A stretch of DNA of 64,000 bases from Gemmataceae bacterium. Lineage in GTDB: Bacteria > Planctomycetota > Planctomycetia > Gemmatales > Gemmataceae. The notes under the pieces are model-generated. The model searched no databases. It worked only from the letters and a program-made list of their open reading frames with translations, and was not told the origin of the DNA. The stretch covers positions 62,001 through 126,000 of the forward strand of contig JANWVV010000003.1 in NCBI GenBank assembly GCA_025055795.1, given 5' to 3'. Positions 48,651 through 58,386 of this stretch are shown here, one piece after another. The translations under genes were made by a program, and so were the position numbers. Positions within the stretch are counted from its first letter, which is position 1. Every line of letters begins with the position of its first letter.

Positions 48651-50672
48651 TCAGGGTTGGATGAATTGGGTGCTTTCTTCTTTGACCACTGGGGCACGCA
48701 TGTGATCGTAGCTCAATTGAACGCGGAAGCGAGCATCCCCGGCGACCGTCCCTCGCACCCGGATGCGATAAATCGCTTCGTTGCGCACTGCCAGGACGGC
48801 TAGTGGAGCGAAGATCAGTCGATTCCCCTCCTGACGAACCACTGTGGGGCCACTCGACCCTTTGTATTCCGCTCCTTCGGGCAATAGAGCAATTAACTGC
48901 ACTTGCGTGCATGGTCCGGTCCCCTGATTCAGCAGACGGATCTCGTAGACAGCTTCCTGTCCGACCGGTACGGGGTCTTCGAGATCGAATACTTCAAAGC
49001 GGATAGCGGGAACCCCTTCAGCCCGGACAGCCAGCTCAGCTTTGGCCTGCAACGGCGGAGCTGCCGGTGAGGTAGTTAGCGCAGCGGCTCCGACCACGTG
49101 GGGCGTGACCGTCTGCACAGCGGCCCGCAACAGGCCCTCCCCCGCAGCCTGCGCCCGTAGTTTCAGGCCGATGCTCCGCGTACTGCCCGCTCCCAGAGCG
49201 GGTAACTGCCAGACTACACAGCGTTGCTCGGCCTGATACGTGCCACCTTCCCCTGCCTGGACGAATTCCAGCCAGTCGGGTACCTGCACGGACAACGCGA
49301 GTGGTTCCGTTTCCGCCGATCCGGGGTTGGACAATACCAGTTCGTAGACAGCTTCACTCCGTACCAGGCAGCGTGGCGGTCCCTGCAGACGCAGTTCCAG
49401 TCGCGGTTCGACCACCTGCAGGCTTGCTTGCGCGGTCACCTCGGCGTGGGCCAGGGCGACTACTACCAAGCGGCACCATTGCGGGCCGGCTGCCGTCGCT
49501 TTTACACGCAGTGGCAGGGTCTGGCTTTCGCCAGCAGCCAGGGTGGGCAACTGGGCTTCGATCGTGGTTCCATGCGCATGACGTAAACCTTCGGACAATT
49601 GGGCCTGCACCACCAACTGTTGGGCGGGTCCGCTGCCGCTATTGTGCAAATGGATCGAAAAGACCGCCTCTTCGCCCACGCGGCATCGCTCCGGACCACG
49701 GACGTGCACTTGCAACCGGGGCCGTGTCGCCTGCACGACTTTTTCCACCCCGTAGGAATATGTTACTGTGGGCTTTAGCCGTAACTCCCCTTCCTGAAGA
49801 GGCACCAGGCGGACCAGATATCGCTTCTCGGCACCTGCTTCGACCGTACCGACATCCCACCGCAGCCGACGCTCATGAACTTGAGCTGGCGGTTCACTCC
49901 CCAGGTAATTAGCCGACGTCGGTATTTCCTCCTCCAGAACAACCCGATGTACTGGTGTTGATCCCGCGTTGCGCAGGCGGATTTCACACCGACATTCGGT
50001 ACCGACCAGTACCTGAGGAGGCAGTACGGCCTCCACCTGCAACTGCGGACCACTCCGGCTGAGAACTTCGGAATCGCGAGCTGATGGGATAGACGGGGTG
50101 GTAAAGGTTTTTGACTCCGTTGGCGTCGTACCCGTCGTTACCATCGGAGGGAATGGGGCGGGCGACGATGGAGCCGCTGGGGGAACCACAGCCGAGGGGG
50201 ATGCCATAGTCGCAGTCCCCGAGGGCGGTGGGGGTGGTAAAGGCATCGGGCTACCGATTGAAGGCGAAGCTCCAGGCAAAGTCGTGCCTTGAGTAGTAGG
50301 AGGTGTAGCGGAGGCCGGTGCCCCAGAAACGACCGGAGTCGTAGGCACGGACACAGTTGAAGAAGCTCCGGAGGGACCAGGATTTCCTTGCGTCGATGAG
50401 CCACTTGCTGGCAAGGGTCCGTTCCAGGCTTGCACCCCTTCAGGACCAGCCACGACGGGTTGGGTGAGACGGGACGGTTTGGACCCATTTAACTGTACGG
50501 CGGTTTTTGAGCTTGCTTCGGGATCACTGGAAGGGCGATGGGCAGTTGTTCTGCCAGCTATGGGTACGCCCCCCGGCATTTGCGGTCCCGCCGGCGGCTG
50601 ACTGCGGCCGGTCGTGGCCAGCCAGGCGATTATTCCGCTTGCCAGCACCAGCAATCCCGCACCTGCACGCAC
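48651..50672 (-). CDS. Exported protein with four DUF11/CARDB-like repeats
   Basis: A 673-residue exported protein. The GTG start lies behind GAGGGGGG and opens a signal peptide (about 1-24). Residues 25-205 are Pro/Ser/Thr/Ala-rich. Four Ig-like repeats of about 100 residues follow, at roughly 211-315, 320-420, 425-550 and 556-665. Each begins with a pattern such as VGEEAVFSIHLHNSGSGPA and continues with a VVLEEEIP-like strand, as in DUF11/CARDB domains of surface proteins. It starts 14 bases after the MazG-like gene and is probably co-transcribed with it. Role: likely envelope or surface structure. Confidence 0.82.
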   Translation of the reverse strand: MRAGAGLLVLASGIIAWLATTGRSQPPAGPQMPGGVPIAGRTTAHRPSSDPEASSKTAVQLNGSKPSRLTQPVVAGPEGVQAWNGPLPASGSSTQGNPGPSGASSTVSVPTTPVVSGAPASATPPTTQGTTLPGASPSIGSPMPLPPPPPSGTATMASPSAVVPPAAPSSPAPFPPMVTTGTTPTESKTFTTPSIPSARDSEVLSRSGPQLQVEAVLPPQVLVGTECRCEIRLRNAGSTPVHRVVLEEEIPTSANYLGSEPPAQVHERRLRWDVGTVEAGAEKRYLVRLVPLQEGELRLKPTVTYSYGVEKVVQATRPRLQVHVRGPERCRVGEEAVFSIHLHNSGSGPAQQLVVQAQLSEGLRHAHGTTIEAQLPTLAAGESQTLPLRVKATAAGPQWCRLVVVALAHAEVTAQASLQVVEPRLELRLQGPPRCLVRSEAVYELVLSNPGSAETEPLALSVQVPDWLEFVQAGEGGTYQAEQRCVVWQLPALGAGSTRSIGLKLRAQAAGEGLLRAAVQTVTPHVVGAAALTTSPAAPPLQAKAELAVRAEGVPAIRFEVFDLEDPVPVGQEAVYEIRLLNQGTGPCTQVQLIALLPEGAEYKGSSGPTVVRQEGNRLIFAPLAVLAVRNEAIYRIRVRGTVAGDARFRVQLSYDHMRAPVVKEESTQFIQP

Positions 50673-50686
50673 GGCTGATCCCCCCT

Positions 50687-51121
50687 CTAGTTTGTCTCCT
50701 GATCGCCACCTTCCCCGCCGACGCGGCTGTCGCCGATGGAGGCAGGAGCCGGGTATTTCCGCTCGTTTTTGGCCAATTTGGCCCGCACCGCCATTGTCAA
50801 GTCAATACCGGTGTGAACACTGAGCAGAAACAAGATGTTAGCCACGTCTGCCAGTTCATCGGCGATGGCCTCCCGTTGCTGCGGATCGTTAACCACCGTT
50901 TGGGATTGTTCAGGGGTCAGCCAACGGAACAGGGCACACAGTTCGCCGACCTCACTGGCTAGTGCCAGCGCAAGATTTTTAGGCGTGTGGAACGGCTCCC
51001 AGCCCCGCGCGGCGGCAAACCGGCAGATAGCTTCTTTGAGCAGGCTCAAAGGCGTGCTCGCATCGGTCCCAGCTATCTCCATGACATAAAAAGGCATTAC
51101 GGGTGGTTGCGTCGTCGCCAC
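50687..51121 (-). CDS. MazG-like nucleotide pyrophosphohydrolase
   Basis: A 144-residue all-alpha NTP pyrophosphatase of the MazG-like/dCTPase group. The metal-binding pattern is EVGEL (E57, E60) and ELADV (E89, D92), with the preceding WEPFHTPKNLALALASE typical of the short family. It would hydrolyse (d)NTPs to monophosphates, limiting use of damaged nucleotides. The start is GTG 51121 behind AAGGGGGG; the frame open to 51187 lacks such a site. It precedes the DUF11 gene by 14 bases without an obvious functional link. Confidence 0.88.
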   Translation of the reverse strand: MATTQPPVMPFYVMEIAGTDASTPLSLLKEAICRFAAARGWEPFHTPKNLALALASEVGELCALFRWLTPEQSQTVVNDPQQREAIADELADVANILFLLSVHTGIDLTMAVRAKLAKNERKYPAPASIGDSRVGGEGGDQETN

Positions 51122-52734
51122 GATTCCCCCCTTATGGCGTTCCCCCGACGCGTCCTGCCCGTATAGCCATTCGCCCACTGCTGTCAATCCCGTTCGGGTT
51201 TTCCCTTCTCAGCAGTGCAGGGAGGAAACGAACACGTGAAGCTGCCCGTCGGTCACAGTCATCAAGTGGTTATGGACCAATCCTAATCTCGCACCCCTTG
51301 GCTCAATCGACGGTTTCAGTGCGTTTTTTGCAGTTGAGGCAGCAAGCGACGCTGTCAGTCGCTCCCTATTGCGCGTAACCGCTGCAACAGCCGCCACAGA
51401 ACTTGCCAAGTTGTCTAACGGCAAACAGACCACGGGCGTAACCAGAAGCGTCAACAAAAGCTAAAGCGACTGCCCACTGATGATCAATCTCGCCATGCCC
51501 GCTCGTGCTACGGTACCAGGTCCTTAGCTCATAGCCATGGATATGATTGGCGGCCACAAGCATTACGGTCATCATCAAAATGAAGCGGAGACAGTTCTGA
51601 ATGGCATCCACAAATAATGACATCACACCCAATCCCTTGTTGTTGCCACTGAGTGATGTAATCGACCCAAATCATCTTTTTTCACGATACCAAATCAGTA
51701 TCAACGAACCAGGGATTGAATACTAACCCAAGTTTGTTGTTTTCCGAAAGATGACCCCTCGTGTTCCTCCTAAAGGAAAATATCGATGTGCAAGCTAGGC
51801 ACTATAATCCGACTTTGGAGGCGGACCCTGCAACTAGGTGTCAAGCTTCCGCTTCATGCCGGTTGGACCTGTAACGAAGAAGGAACCATTTCAGGATAGG
51901 TGCTTGCCATAGCCGCCTGGGATAGCCGGGCTATTCATTGCGCCGGCATGCAGCAAGGTTGGCTGAAGGACCATGACGACAGCCTGGTCCAAGTACTGGC
52001 TGTCGATGCTTTGACCCCGGGCACCTGCGGAAGCAACCGGACTGCATTGTGCTGCAGCGAGCTTCTTCACCACTCCCGGTTTCCAATTGTTTGGAAAGCA
52101 TGAAAAAGCCTAGCTGATCGCTGCCCGCTTTCCCCGAAATCATCCAGCTGGCATCCGCGGTCACATCCGCTTGGCATCGAGTCCTACAACAGAAGAGTTC
52201 AGACCCCTACCGCGGAAGGTACAGCGAGATGTTTCGCCACCGGCCCTTGGCCGCCGCGAGTAGGACTACCCGGCGTCCACTTATTTCCGATTCCTGCAGC
52301 TACAGACACTGAACGCCGCTGCGGAAGGAGGAGCGTCTCTGAGCAACCGCAGTCCCGTCTGGCTGGGGTATATATGTATATTATGGCAAGGTGGATCTCC
52401 GGCCAGTTTTACCGGTAGGTCCCCAATGAGCATTTCGCTCGAGCCACTCAGAAGTAGACCGATGCAAAATCCCCCGCACAGGTAGTGCAAAATCTGGCGT
52501 TGCTGGGGGTGCGTTCCAAGGACATGAAGTTGCTAGGAGTAACACAAGAGGTTTGCATTACAGCGAACAAGTACCCAAAGTCTGATAAACAAAGATGGTG
52601 TCTAGTCGGACAGCGGCAATGTCCAGAATAGGGATGATTTGCTATAAAACTGGTCAGCGCGAAGCCAGAGGGTCAATAGACTCAGGCCTCTCGTTAATGT
52701 GTTATTGGCCGAGTGTACGGGAGCGATAAGCAAG
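51122..52734. other. 1.6-kb stretch without a convincing gene
   Basis: This is the longest gene-free interval. A minus-strand frame at 51366-51623 (about 85 residues, with a hydrophobic N-terminus, start ATG 51623) is the only mildly plausible small protein, but no family is recognised. Minus-strand fragments around 51890-52160 in two frames look like pieces of a decayed gene. Pairing segments at 51968-52003 could form a pseudoknot. No tRNA, RNase P, tmRNA or SRP signature was found. Confidence 0.4.
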
Positions 52735-53253
52735 ATGGATCAGCCAGTTTTACCGGGGGGCGGCCGGCCACCAGATGCCGTAGCCCGGGAGCTGTCACGC
52801 AATTTGCGGGTCGATAGTGTATCCCGATTGGGACCGACCCCTGCCCTGACATTAGATGCCGATGCCCTGGTTCGAGCTGCTGTCGAAACGATGCGGGCCG
52901 GTCGCAGCGGCTGCCTGCTGGTCACTAGTGGTGGCCGGCTCGTCGGCTTGTTCACCGAACGCGATCTGCTTACCCGTGTCCTGGCCGTCGGACGATCCCT
53001 CGACATCCCTTTGCGGGAAGTGATGACTCCCTCGCCTACGACCGCCGAATGGCACGAGCCATTGCGCATTGCCATTCGGCGTATGCAGGAAGGAGGCTAC
53101 CGGCATCTGCCCATTGTTGATAGTACCGGTCGGCCGGTTGGTGTCCTGTCGGCCCGCCAGGTGGTTCACTATATTGTGGAGCATTTCCCCGCTGTAGTGT
53201 TTAACCAGCCCCCTGATCCGCGCCAGTTTCCCGAGGCTCCCGAAGGAGCATAG
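52735..53253 (+). CDS. CBS-pair protein
   Basis: A 172-residue protein made of two CBS domains (about 35-95 and 100-155) with short unstructured ends; CBS pairs bind adenosine nucleotides and regulate partners. Typical strands are GCLLVTSGGRLVGLFTERD and YRHLPIVDSTGRPVGVLS. ATG 52735 with GGGAG ten bases upstream was preferred over GTG 52699. It lies directly upstream of korA (232 bases), and a second CBS protein follows korB, so a regulatory role toward KorAB is plausible but unproven. Confidence 0.88.
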   Translation: MDQPVLPGGGRPPDAVARELSRNLRVDSVSRLGPTPALTLDADALVRAAVETMRAGRSGCLLVTSGGRLVGLFTERDLLTRVLAVGRSLDIPLREVMTPSPTTAEWHEPLRIAIRRMQEGGYRHLPIVDSTGRPVGVLSARQVVHYIVEHFPAVVFNQPPDPRQFPEAPEGA

Positions 53254-53318
53254 AATTTGATAGCGGCGTGACCGTTTGTTGCCTCCCCGACGTCTGTACG
53301 CGCAAGAAGCGGATAAAA

Positions 53319-53366
53319 TCCTGTTCATGAATTGAACATACTCCGGGTGACGACCGATGAACAGGA
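53319..53366 (+). promoter_or_regulatory. Inverted-repeat operator candidate upstream of korA
   Basis: TCCTGTTCAT at 53319-53328 and ATGAACAGGA at 53357-53366 are perfect 10-base inverted repeats. An internal TGAACA at 53333-53338 also pairs with TGTTCA at 53322-53327, giving GTTC-N7-GAAC. A -10-like TAAAAT sits at 53314-53319, so a bound protein would cover the transcription start. A related GTTCTTGAATTC occurs on the minus strand at 55591-55602 before korB. The regulator is unknown. Confidence 0.4.
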
Positions 53367-53485
53367 CGTATGATACCTTATAAGGGATCAGGCCACTTGC
53401 GCCTCTCATTGTGCCGTCTACAGCGGTAATACCAGAACACAATGGTCGCTCACACGGTATCATCCATTTGCGAGGAACCTAGTTC

Positions 53486-55465
53486 ATGATTCCGGAAAAT
53501 GGCTCCGCCACACTGACCACCCCTGCTGCTGAACCCCGCGAGGACCGCTCCTCTTCCGACCGTCCTTCCCGACCTATCCAGATCCTCTCCGAAGCCACCA
53601 TCCGTTTTGCTGGCGACTCCGGCGATGGCATGCAACTGGCCGGTACCCAATTCACTAATACTTCCGCCTTGGTTGGTAACGACATTGCTACCTTCCCTGA
53701 TTATCCAGCAGAAATCCGTGCTCCGGCTGGTACCCTGGCCGGCGTCTCCGGTTTCCAAATCCACTTCAGTAGCACGGACATCCACACCCCCGGTGACGAA
53801 CTGGACGCCCTGGTGGTGATGAATCCTGCTGCTCTGAAAACCAACGTCAAGGACCTCAAGCCCGGTGGCATTCTGATCGTCAACACCGACAATTTCACCC
53901 CGACCGATCTGGAAAAAGCCCGCTATGCACGCAACCCCCTGGAAGATGGCAGCCTCAACAACTACCGAGTCATCCGTGTACCTATTGCCAAGTTGACCCG
54001 CGAAGCGGTTAGCGAGTTCAAGCTCAGTCCTAAAGAAGCTGACCGGTGCAAAAACTTCTTCGCTTTGGGCCTGGTCTACTGGCTATATGAGCGGCCATTG
54101 GAACCCACGTTGAAGTGGATCCACGAAAAATTCGCCAAAAATCCCCAGTACGTCCATGCAAATAGTGCGGCACTAAAGGCGGGATACAACTACGGCGAGA
54201 CACTGGAAATATCACACGTGCAGTATCAGGTGCCACGGGCGCGTTTAGCCCCGGGAACGTACCGGAAAATCACCGGGAACGAGGCCACGGTGCTGGGGTT
54301 GACCGCCGCCGCCTTGCTGAGCGGACGCACGCTAGTCTACGGGAGCTATCCGATCACACCCGCCAGCCCCATCCTGGAAGGGCTAGCCGAGATGCGTCGC
54401 TACGGGGTCAAGACCTTCCAGGCTGAAGACGAAATTGCGGCGGTGGGCATCGCCATTGGCGCTAGCTACGGCGGTGCCATCGGCGTGACCGGCACTAGTG
54501 GCCCCGGCATCTGCCTGAAAAGCGAAGCTATTAACTTGGCGGTCATGACTGAGCTGCCGTTGGTGGTCATCGATGTGCAACGAGGTGGTCCTAGCACCGG
54601 TCTGCCCACCAAGACGGAACAGGCCGATCTGCTGCAAGCGTTGTTTGGACGCAACGGGGACAGTCCTGTCGCCGTGGTCGCCCCCCGTTCCCCCGCTGAC
54701 TGTTTCGACATGATTCTGGAAGCGGTCCGGATTGCCACGCAGTTCATGTGCCCCGTGTTTTTCCTATCGGATGGCTATTTGGCTAACGGTGCGGAACCCT
54801 GGCGTATTCCCGAGCTGGCTCGCTTGCCCCGGCTCACTATCACGTTTGCCACGCAACCCAATAGCGAAGGCTGGAATGGACCGGCCAACGAAGCAGCTAT
54901 CGACGGCGAAGGAGGCGGTGCTGGTAAGTTTTTGCCCTATAAGCGGGATGCCCGCCTGGTTCGTCCTTGGGCCATTCCCGGCACCCCTGGCCTGGAACAC
55001 CGCATCGGCGGCCTGGAAAAACAGGATGTCACCGGCAACATCAGCTACGATCCGCTCAATCATGAACACATGACCCGGGTACGCCGCCAGAAAATCGAAA
55101 ACATCGCTGACACCATCCCCGACCTGGAAGTGTGGGGCGACCCCGATGCAGACCTGCTCATGGTCGGTTGGGGAGGAACCTACGGTGCCATCACCACGGC
55201 CGTCGAACGACTCCGTCGCCGGGGCTTCAAGATCGCCCAAACTCACTTCCGCTATCTCAACCCGATGCCGAAAAACACCGAAGCCGTTCTGAAACGCTAC
55301 CGTACCATCCTCGTGCCGGAATTGAATACGGGCCAACTTTGCTGGCTTCTGCGGGCCAAATACCTGGTACCCGCCCAACCGGTCAGTAAAGTACAAGGCA
55401 AGCCATTCCTGGTCTCCGAACTGGAAAGCGCCGTTGAAAAAGTCCTCGGCCTGAAGTCGAACTGA
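53486..55465 (+). CDS. korA: 2-oxoacid:ferredoxin oxidoreductase, gamma-alpha fusion subunit
   Basis: The large subunit (659 residues) of a two-subunit 2-oxoacid:acceptor oxidoreductase that decarboxylates a 2-oxoacid (probably 2-oxoglutarate) to an acyl-CoA and reduces ferredoxin. The gamma domain (about 36-215) starts with [15 protein letters not shown]. The alpha domain holds YPITPASP (288-295), the conserved pyrimidine-binding motif, and the [20 protein letters not shown] region. The ATG follows AGGAA at about nine bases. The first 35 residues are a Ser/Pro-rich extension. Ferredoxin clusters are not within this chain. korB follows after 183 bases. Confidence 0.94.
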   Translation: MIPENGSATLTTPAAEPREDRSSSDRPSRPIQILSEATIRFAGDSGDGMQLAGTQFTNTSALVGNDIATFPDYPAEIRAPAGTLAGVSGFQIHFSSTDIHTPGDELDALVVMNPAALKTNVKDLKPGGILIVNTDNFTPTDLEKARYARNPLEDGSLNNYRVIRVPIAKLTREAVSEFKLSPKEADRCKNFFALGLVYWLYERPLEPTLKWIHEKFAKNPQYVHANSAALKAGYNYGETLEISHVQYQVPRARLAPGTYRKITGNEATVLGLTAAALLSGRTLVYGSYPITPASPILEGLAEMRRYGVKTFQAEDEIAAVGIAIGASYGGAIGVTGTSGPGICLKSEAINLAVMTELPLVVIDVQRGGPSTGLPTKTEQADLLQALFGRNGDSPVAVVAPRSPADCFDMILEAVRIATQFMCPVFFLSDGYLANGAEPWRIPELARLPRLTITFATQPNSEGWNGPANEAAIDGEGGGAGKFLPYKRDARLVRPWAIPGTPGLEHRIGGLEKQDVTGNISYDPLNHEHMTRVRRQKIENIADTIPDLEVWGDPDADLLMVGWGGTYGAITTAVERLRRRGFKIAQTHFRYLNPMPKNTEAVLKRYRTILVPELNTGQLCWLLRAKYLVPAQPVSKVQGKPFLVSELESAVEKVLGLKSN

Positions 55466-55502
55466 AACCTACCGCACCTTGCATGAATCCACCGGAGGCA
55501 TC

Positions 55503-55571
55503 GTGCCAAACCAGATTTGTAGCTGCTGCTCCACTAACAGCTTAAAGAGGAGACCCCAAACACTCTTGTAA
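55503..55571 (+). CDS. Possible 22-residue leader-type ORF between korA and korB
   Basis: A GTG at 55503 lies four bases after a perfect GGAGG and opens a 22-codon frame containing a Cys-x-Cys-Cys cluster (MPNQICSCCSTN). It ends at TAA 55569-55571. The good ribosome-binding site is the only evidence; a frame this short may be chance. If translated it could be a leader peptide for korB. Confidence 0.2.
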   Translation: MPNQICSCCSTNSLKRRPQTLL

Positions 55572-55648
55572 CATGTTTTCCGGGAACTTGGAATTCAAGA
55601 ACCTTATGGAGTGAAATCCTCCCTTAACCTGTGACGGAAGATAGAGCC

Positions 55649-56695
55649 ATGGCTGTAACGACTGCTCCGCTGCCTACTCTCAAACCAGACGACTTCAAGA
55701 CTGACCAGGAAGTACGGTGGTGCCCTGGCTGCGGCGACTACTCGATCCTGGCACAGATGAAAAAAGCGCTAGCGTCCCTGGGCATCCCACGGGAAAAGAT
55801 GGTTTTCATCTCAGGGATCGGTTGCTCCAGCCGGTTCCCGTATTACATGAACACATATGGTTTTCACACTATCCACGGGCGGGCCCCCACTATCGCCACC
55901 GGTCTACGATTGGCCAATCCGGATCTGCTGGTGTGGGTAGTCACTGGTGATGGTGATGGGCTGTCCATCGGCGGTAATCACCTGATCCATGCCCTCCGTC
56001 GCAACGTAGATATCAAAATCCTGCTATTCAACAATGAGATATACGGCTTAACCAAAGGGCAATACTCCCCCTCCAGCCGGCTGGGGACACTCAGCAAGAC
56101 CAGTCCAGGAGGTTCATTCGAAACTCCAGTGCGTCCCCTATCTTTGGCCTTGGCCGCGGAAGCCACCTTCGTAGCCCGTACTATCGACGTCGACGTACAG
56201 CACATGGTGCACATCCTGCAGCGGGCAGCGCATCACAAGGGTTCTGCCTTTGTCGAAATCTACCAGAACTGCAAGATTTTCAACGACGGCGTGTTTGAAT
56301 ACGCTACAGACAAAAGTGTCAAAGCCGACAACTTGCTATATTTGGAGCACGGCAAACCGATGCTGTTTGGCAAGGATCGCAACAAGGGGATCCGACTAAA
56401 CGGCTTGAAGCCGGAGGTGGTGGAAGTCGGCAAAGACTGCGGGCTGGACGACATACTGGTGCACGACGAGTCGGCCGAGGATCCCACCTTGGCGTACCTG
56501 CTTAGCCGCTTTGTTCATGACACCAGTCGGGATGTCGCGCGGCCTTTCCCCGAGCCGGTCGGCGTCCTCCGTGCGGTGCGTAAGCCTACCTACGAAGAGC
56601 TACTTGATGCCCGCATCGCCGATGCCATCGCCCGCAAGGGCCGCGGCAAACTCGAAGACCTGTTCAAAGCGGAGGACGTCTGGACGGTCGAATGA
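55649..56695 (+). CDS. korB: 2-oxoacid:ferredoxin oxidoreductase, beta subunit
   Basis: The TPP-binding subunit (348 residues) partnering KorA. WCPGCGDYSIL (C25, C28) supplies two of the cysteines that in related enzymes bind a [4Fe-4S] cluster; further conserved Cys are at about C59 and near the YQNCKIF motif. GDGDGLSIGGNH (100-111) with NNEIYGLTKGQYSP forms the TPP/Mg site. ATG 55649 with GGAAG at eight bases was chosen over GTG 55631. The long tail after the core ends with DLFKAEDVWTVE. Confidence 0.95.
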   Translation: MAVTTAPLPTLKPDDFKTDQEVRWCPGCGDYSILAQMKKALASLGIPREKMVFISGIGCSSRFPYYMNTYGFHTIHGRAPTIATGLRLANPDLLVWVVTGDGDGLSIGGNHLIHALRRNVDIKILLFNNEIYGLTKGQYSPSSRLGTLSKTSPGGSFETPVRPLSLALAAEATFVARTIDVDVQHMVHILQRAAHHKGSAFVEIYQNCKIFNDGVFEYATDKSVKADNLLYLEHGKPMLFGKDRNKGIRLNGLKPEVVEVGKDCGLDDILVHDESAEDPTLAYLLSRFVHDTSRDVARPFPEPVGVLRAVRKPTYEELLDARIADAIARKGRGKLEDLFKAEDVWTVE

Positions 56696-56943
56696 TGCAG
56701 TCCACCAGTGGCCCTGCAGACTGGCTTTGTTTGCTAACTCCAATCCAATCACCATGAGGTGGAGTTGCAGGCTGATCCCACCCGTCGAAGACAAAAAGTT
56801 GGACGAAAGGAACAGACCTGGCTTCCGGCCATTTGACCGAAGCGAATTACAAGCCGGTCCGCCGCTCGCTCAGAGTTTCCTATCAGGGCATTTTCTCCTT
56901 ACTACTGAGTCGCGGACAGGGCCATTTCTGGGAGCTATCGGCC

Positions 56944-57453
56944 ATGCGTTGTCCGGCGTGCGATCACGTCAATCCCCCCGGTGCCGACGAATGCGAGCGT
57001 TGTCAGATGCCTTTGTCGACGCTGGATCTGCCCCAGCCCCAAGGTCCAGTCGAAACCAGCCTGATGACAGACACCGTCATGGTGTTACAACCGCGTCCAC
57101 CTGTGACGATTGCCGCCGACGCCCCATTAGGCGCCGCAATGCAGGCGATGGTGCAACATAAAGTCGGGGCCCTGCTAGTGACCGATCCCCAAGGCGTACT
57201 GATAGGCATTCTCACCGAACGTGATTTTCTGCTTCGCATTGCGGGCACGGCGGATTACGAGCGACATCTAGTGCGTGACTATATGACACCACAGCCAGAA
57301 ACGGTACAAAGCAGCGACATTCTGGCCGTGGCCTTGGCCCGTATGGATGCAGGGGGGTATCGCCACCTGCCCGTCGTGCACAACGGTCAGCCGGTAGGCG
57401 TGATCTCGATCCGTGACGTACTCCGCCACCTGACCCGCTTCTGCATGGAATAG
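56944..57453 (+). CDS. Zinc-ribbon plus CBS-pair protein
   Basis: A 169-residue protein. The N-terminal zinc ribbon has C3, C6, C17 and C20 (CPAC...CERC), and two CBS domains follow at about 45-105 and 110-165 (ALLVTDPQGVLIGILTERDF; YRHLPVVHNGQPVGVISIRD). ATG 56944 has GGGAG nine bases upstream; the longer frame from 56833 lacks one. It is similar in its CBS part to the protein before korA, so the korAB genes are bracketed by two related sensors. Confidence 0.88.
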   Translation: MRCPACDHVNPPGADECERCQMPLSTLDLPQPQGPVETSLMTDTVMVLQPRPPVTIAADAPLGAAMQAMVQHKVGALLVTDPQGVLIGILTERDFLLRIAGTADYERHLVRDYMTPQPETVQSSDILAVALARMDAGGYRHLPVVHNGQPVGVISIRDVLRHLTRFCME

Positions 57454-57525
57454 ATACAGCGGCGTACCACCTGTTCTCCATTTGTTATCTTCCCCGCATC
57501 TGCTAGTGCCCGAGTGTTTGTTACC

Positions 57526-58386
57526 ATGCCTGCTCCGGACCGTCTTCTCGTAGTGTTGCGTCAGGCCCGGGTGCTGTTACGGGCTATGCCCGGCCGCCGG
57601 GGCCGGGTCCTGAACCTGGACTACGGGGAAGACCTGATCATCGCCGGCGATCTGCACGGCCATTTACCCAATTTCCAGGCTTTGCTCCGCGTTGCCGATC
57701 TGTCTCGTCACCCTGGGCGTCATCTGATCCTGCAGGAACTGATCCACGGGCCGTTCCGCTACCCACAGGGAGGCGATAAATCGCATCAGCTTGTGGACTT
57801 GTTCGCCGCTTTACTCGTCCAGTACCCCAAACAAGTGCACTACTTGCTCGGCAACCACGAATTGGCCCAAGCGATCAATCGGCCCATCCTCAAAGGGGAC
57901 GACAACTGCAACGCGCTTTTCGAAGCCGGTGTGCGCGAAGCATATGGATCGTATGCCCCTGAGATTTATCACGCTTATCTGGAGATCTTTGCTGAGCTAC
58001 CTGTGCTGATCCGCACACCGAATGGTCTTTTAATTACTCATAGTCTGCCAGCGGCCCGGCAACTTGGTACGTTTTCCCTATCACGTTTGCAAGCCGAGCC
58101 CATTGATCCGACCGATCTGGCCCCCGGCGGCGTCATCCACAACCTGGTCTGGGGTCGCGATACCAGTGCGGCCCATGTCGCCGCTTTCTTACAACAGTGC
58201 GATGCACAACTTTTGGTTACCGGGCACCTCCCCTGTCCGGATGGTTTTGACATTCCCAATGAGCGACAGATCATTCTTGATTGCGCCAATAGTCCTGCGT
58301 CGTACCTGCACGTGCCCTTACATCGACCTCTCTCTCATACCGAACTGGTCGGCTGCTTGCGAACCCTTTCTCCTACGGTAGCGTGA
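57526..58386 (+). CDS. PPP-like metallophosphoesterase with a diverged middle motif
   Basis: A 286-residue calcineurin-like phosphoesterase. GDLHGH (41-46) and GNHE (109-112) are the first and third metal-binding motifs of the PPP class, with later His residues (ITHS, VTGHLP) completing the site. The middle GDxVDRG motif is replaced by LQELIHGPFRYPQGGD, leaving E71 as the only obvious acidic candidate for the bridging ligand. The start may be ATG 57526 or GTG 57514. It could dephosphorylate proteins, opposing the two Ser/Thr kinases of this window, or nucleotides; the sequence does not decide. Confidence 0.82.
   Translation: MPAPDRLLVVLRQARVLLRAMPGRRGRVLNLDYGEDLIIAGDLHGHLPNFQALLRVADLSRHPGRHLILQELIHGPFRYPQGGDKSHQLVDLFAALLVQYPKQVHYLLGNHELAQAINRPILKGDDNCNALFEAGVREAYGSYAPEIYHAYLEIFAELPVLIRTPNGLLITHSLPAARQLGTFSLSRLQAEPIDPTDLAPGGVIHNLVWGRDTSAAHVAAFLQQCDAQLLVTGHLPCPDGFDIPNERQIILDCANSPASYLHVPLHRPLSHTELVGCLRTLSPTVA

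Noticed and set aside
51366-51632. 88-codon minus-strand frame with a hydrophobic N-terminus
   Set aside because: Possible but unsupported: no clear ribosome-binding site at the right distance and no recognised family; mentioned only in the region note.
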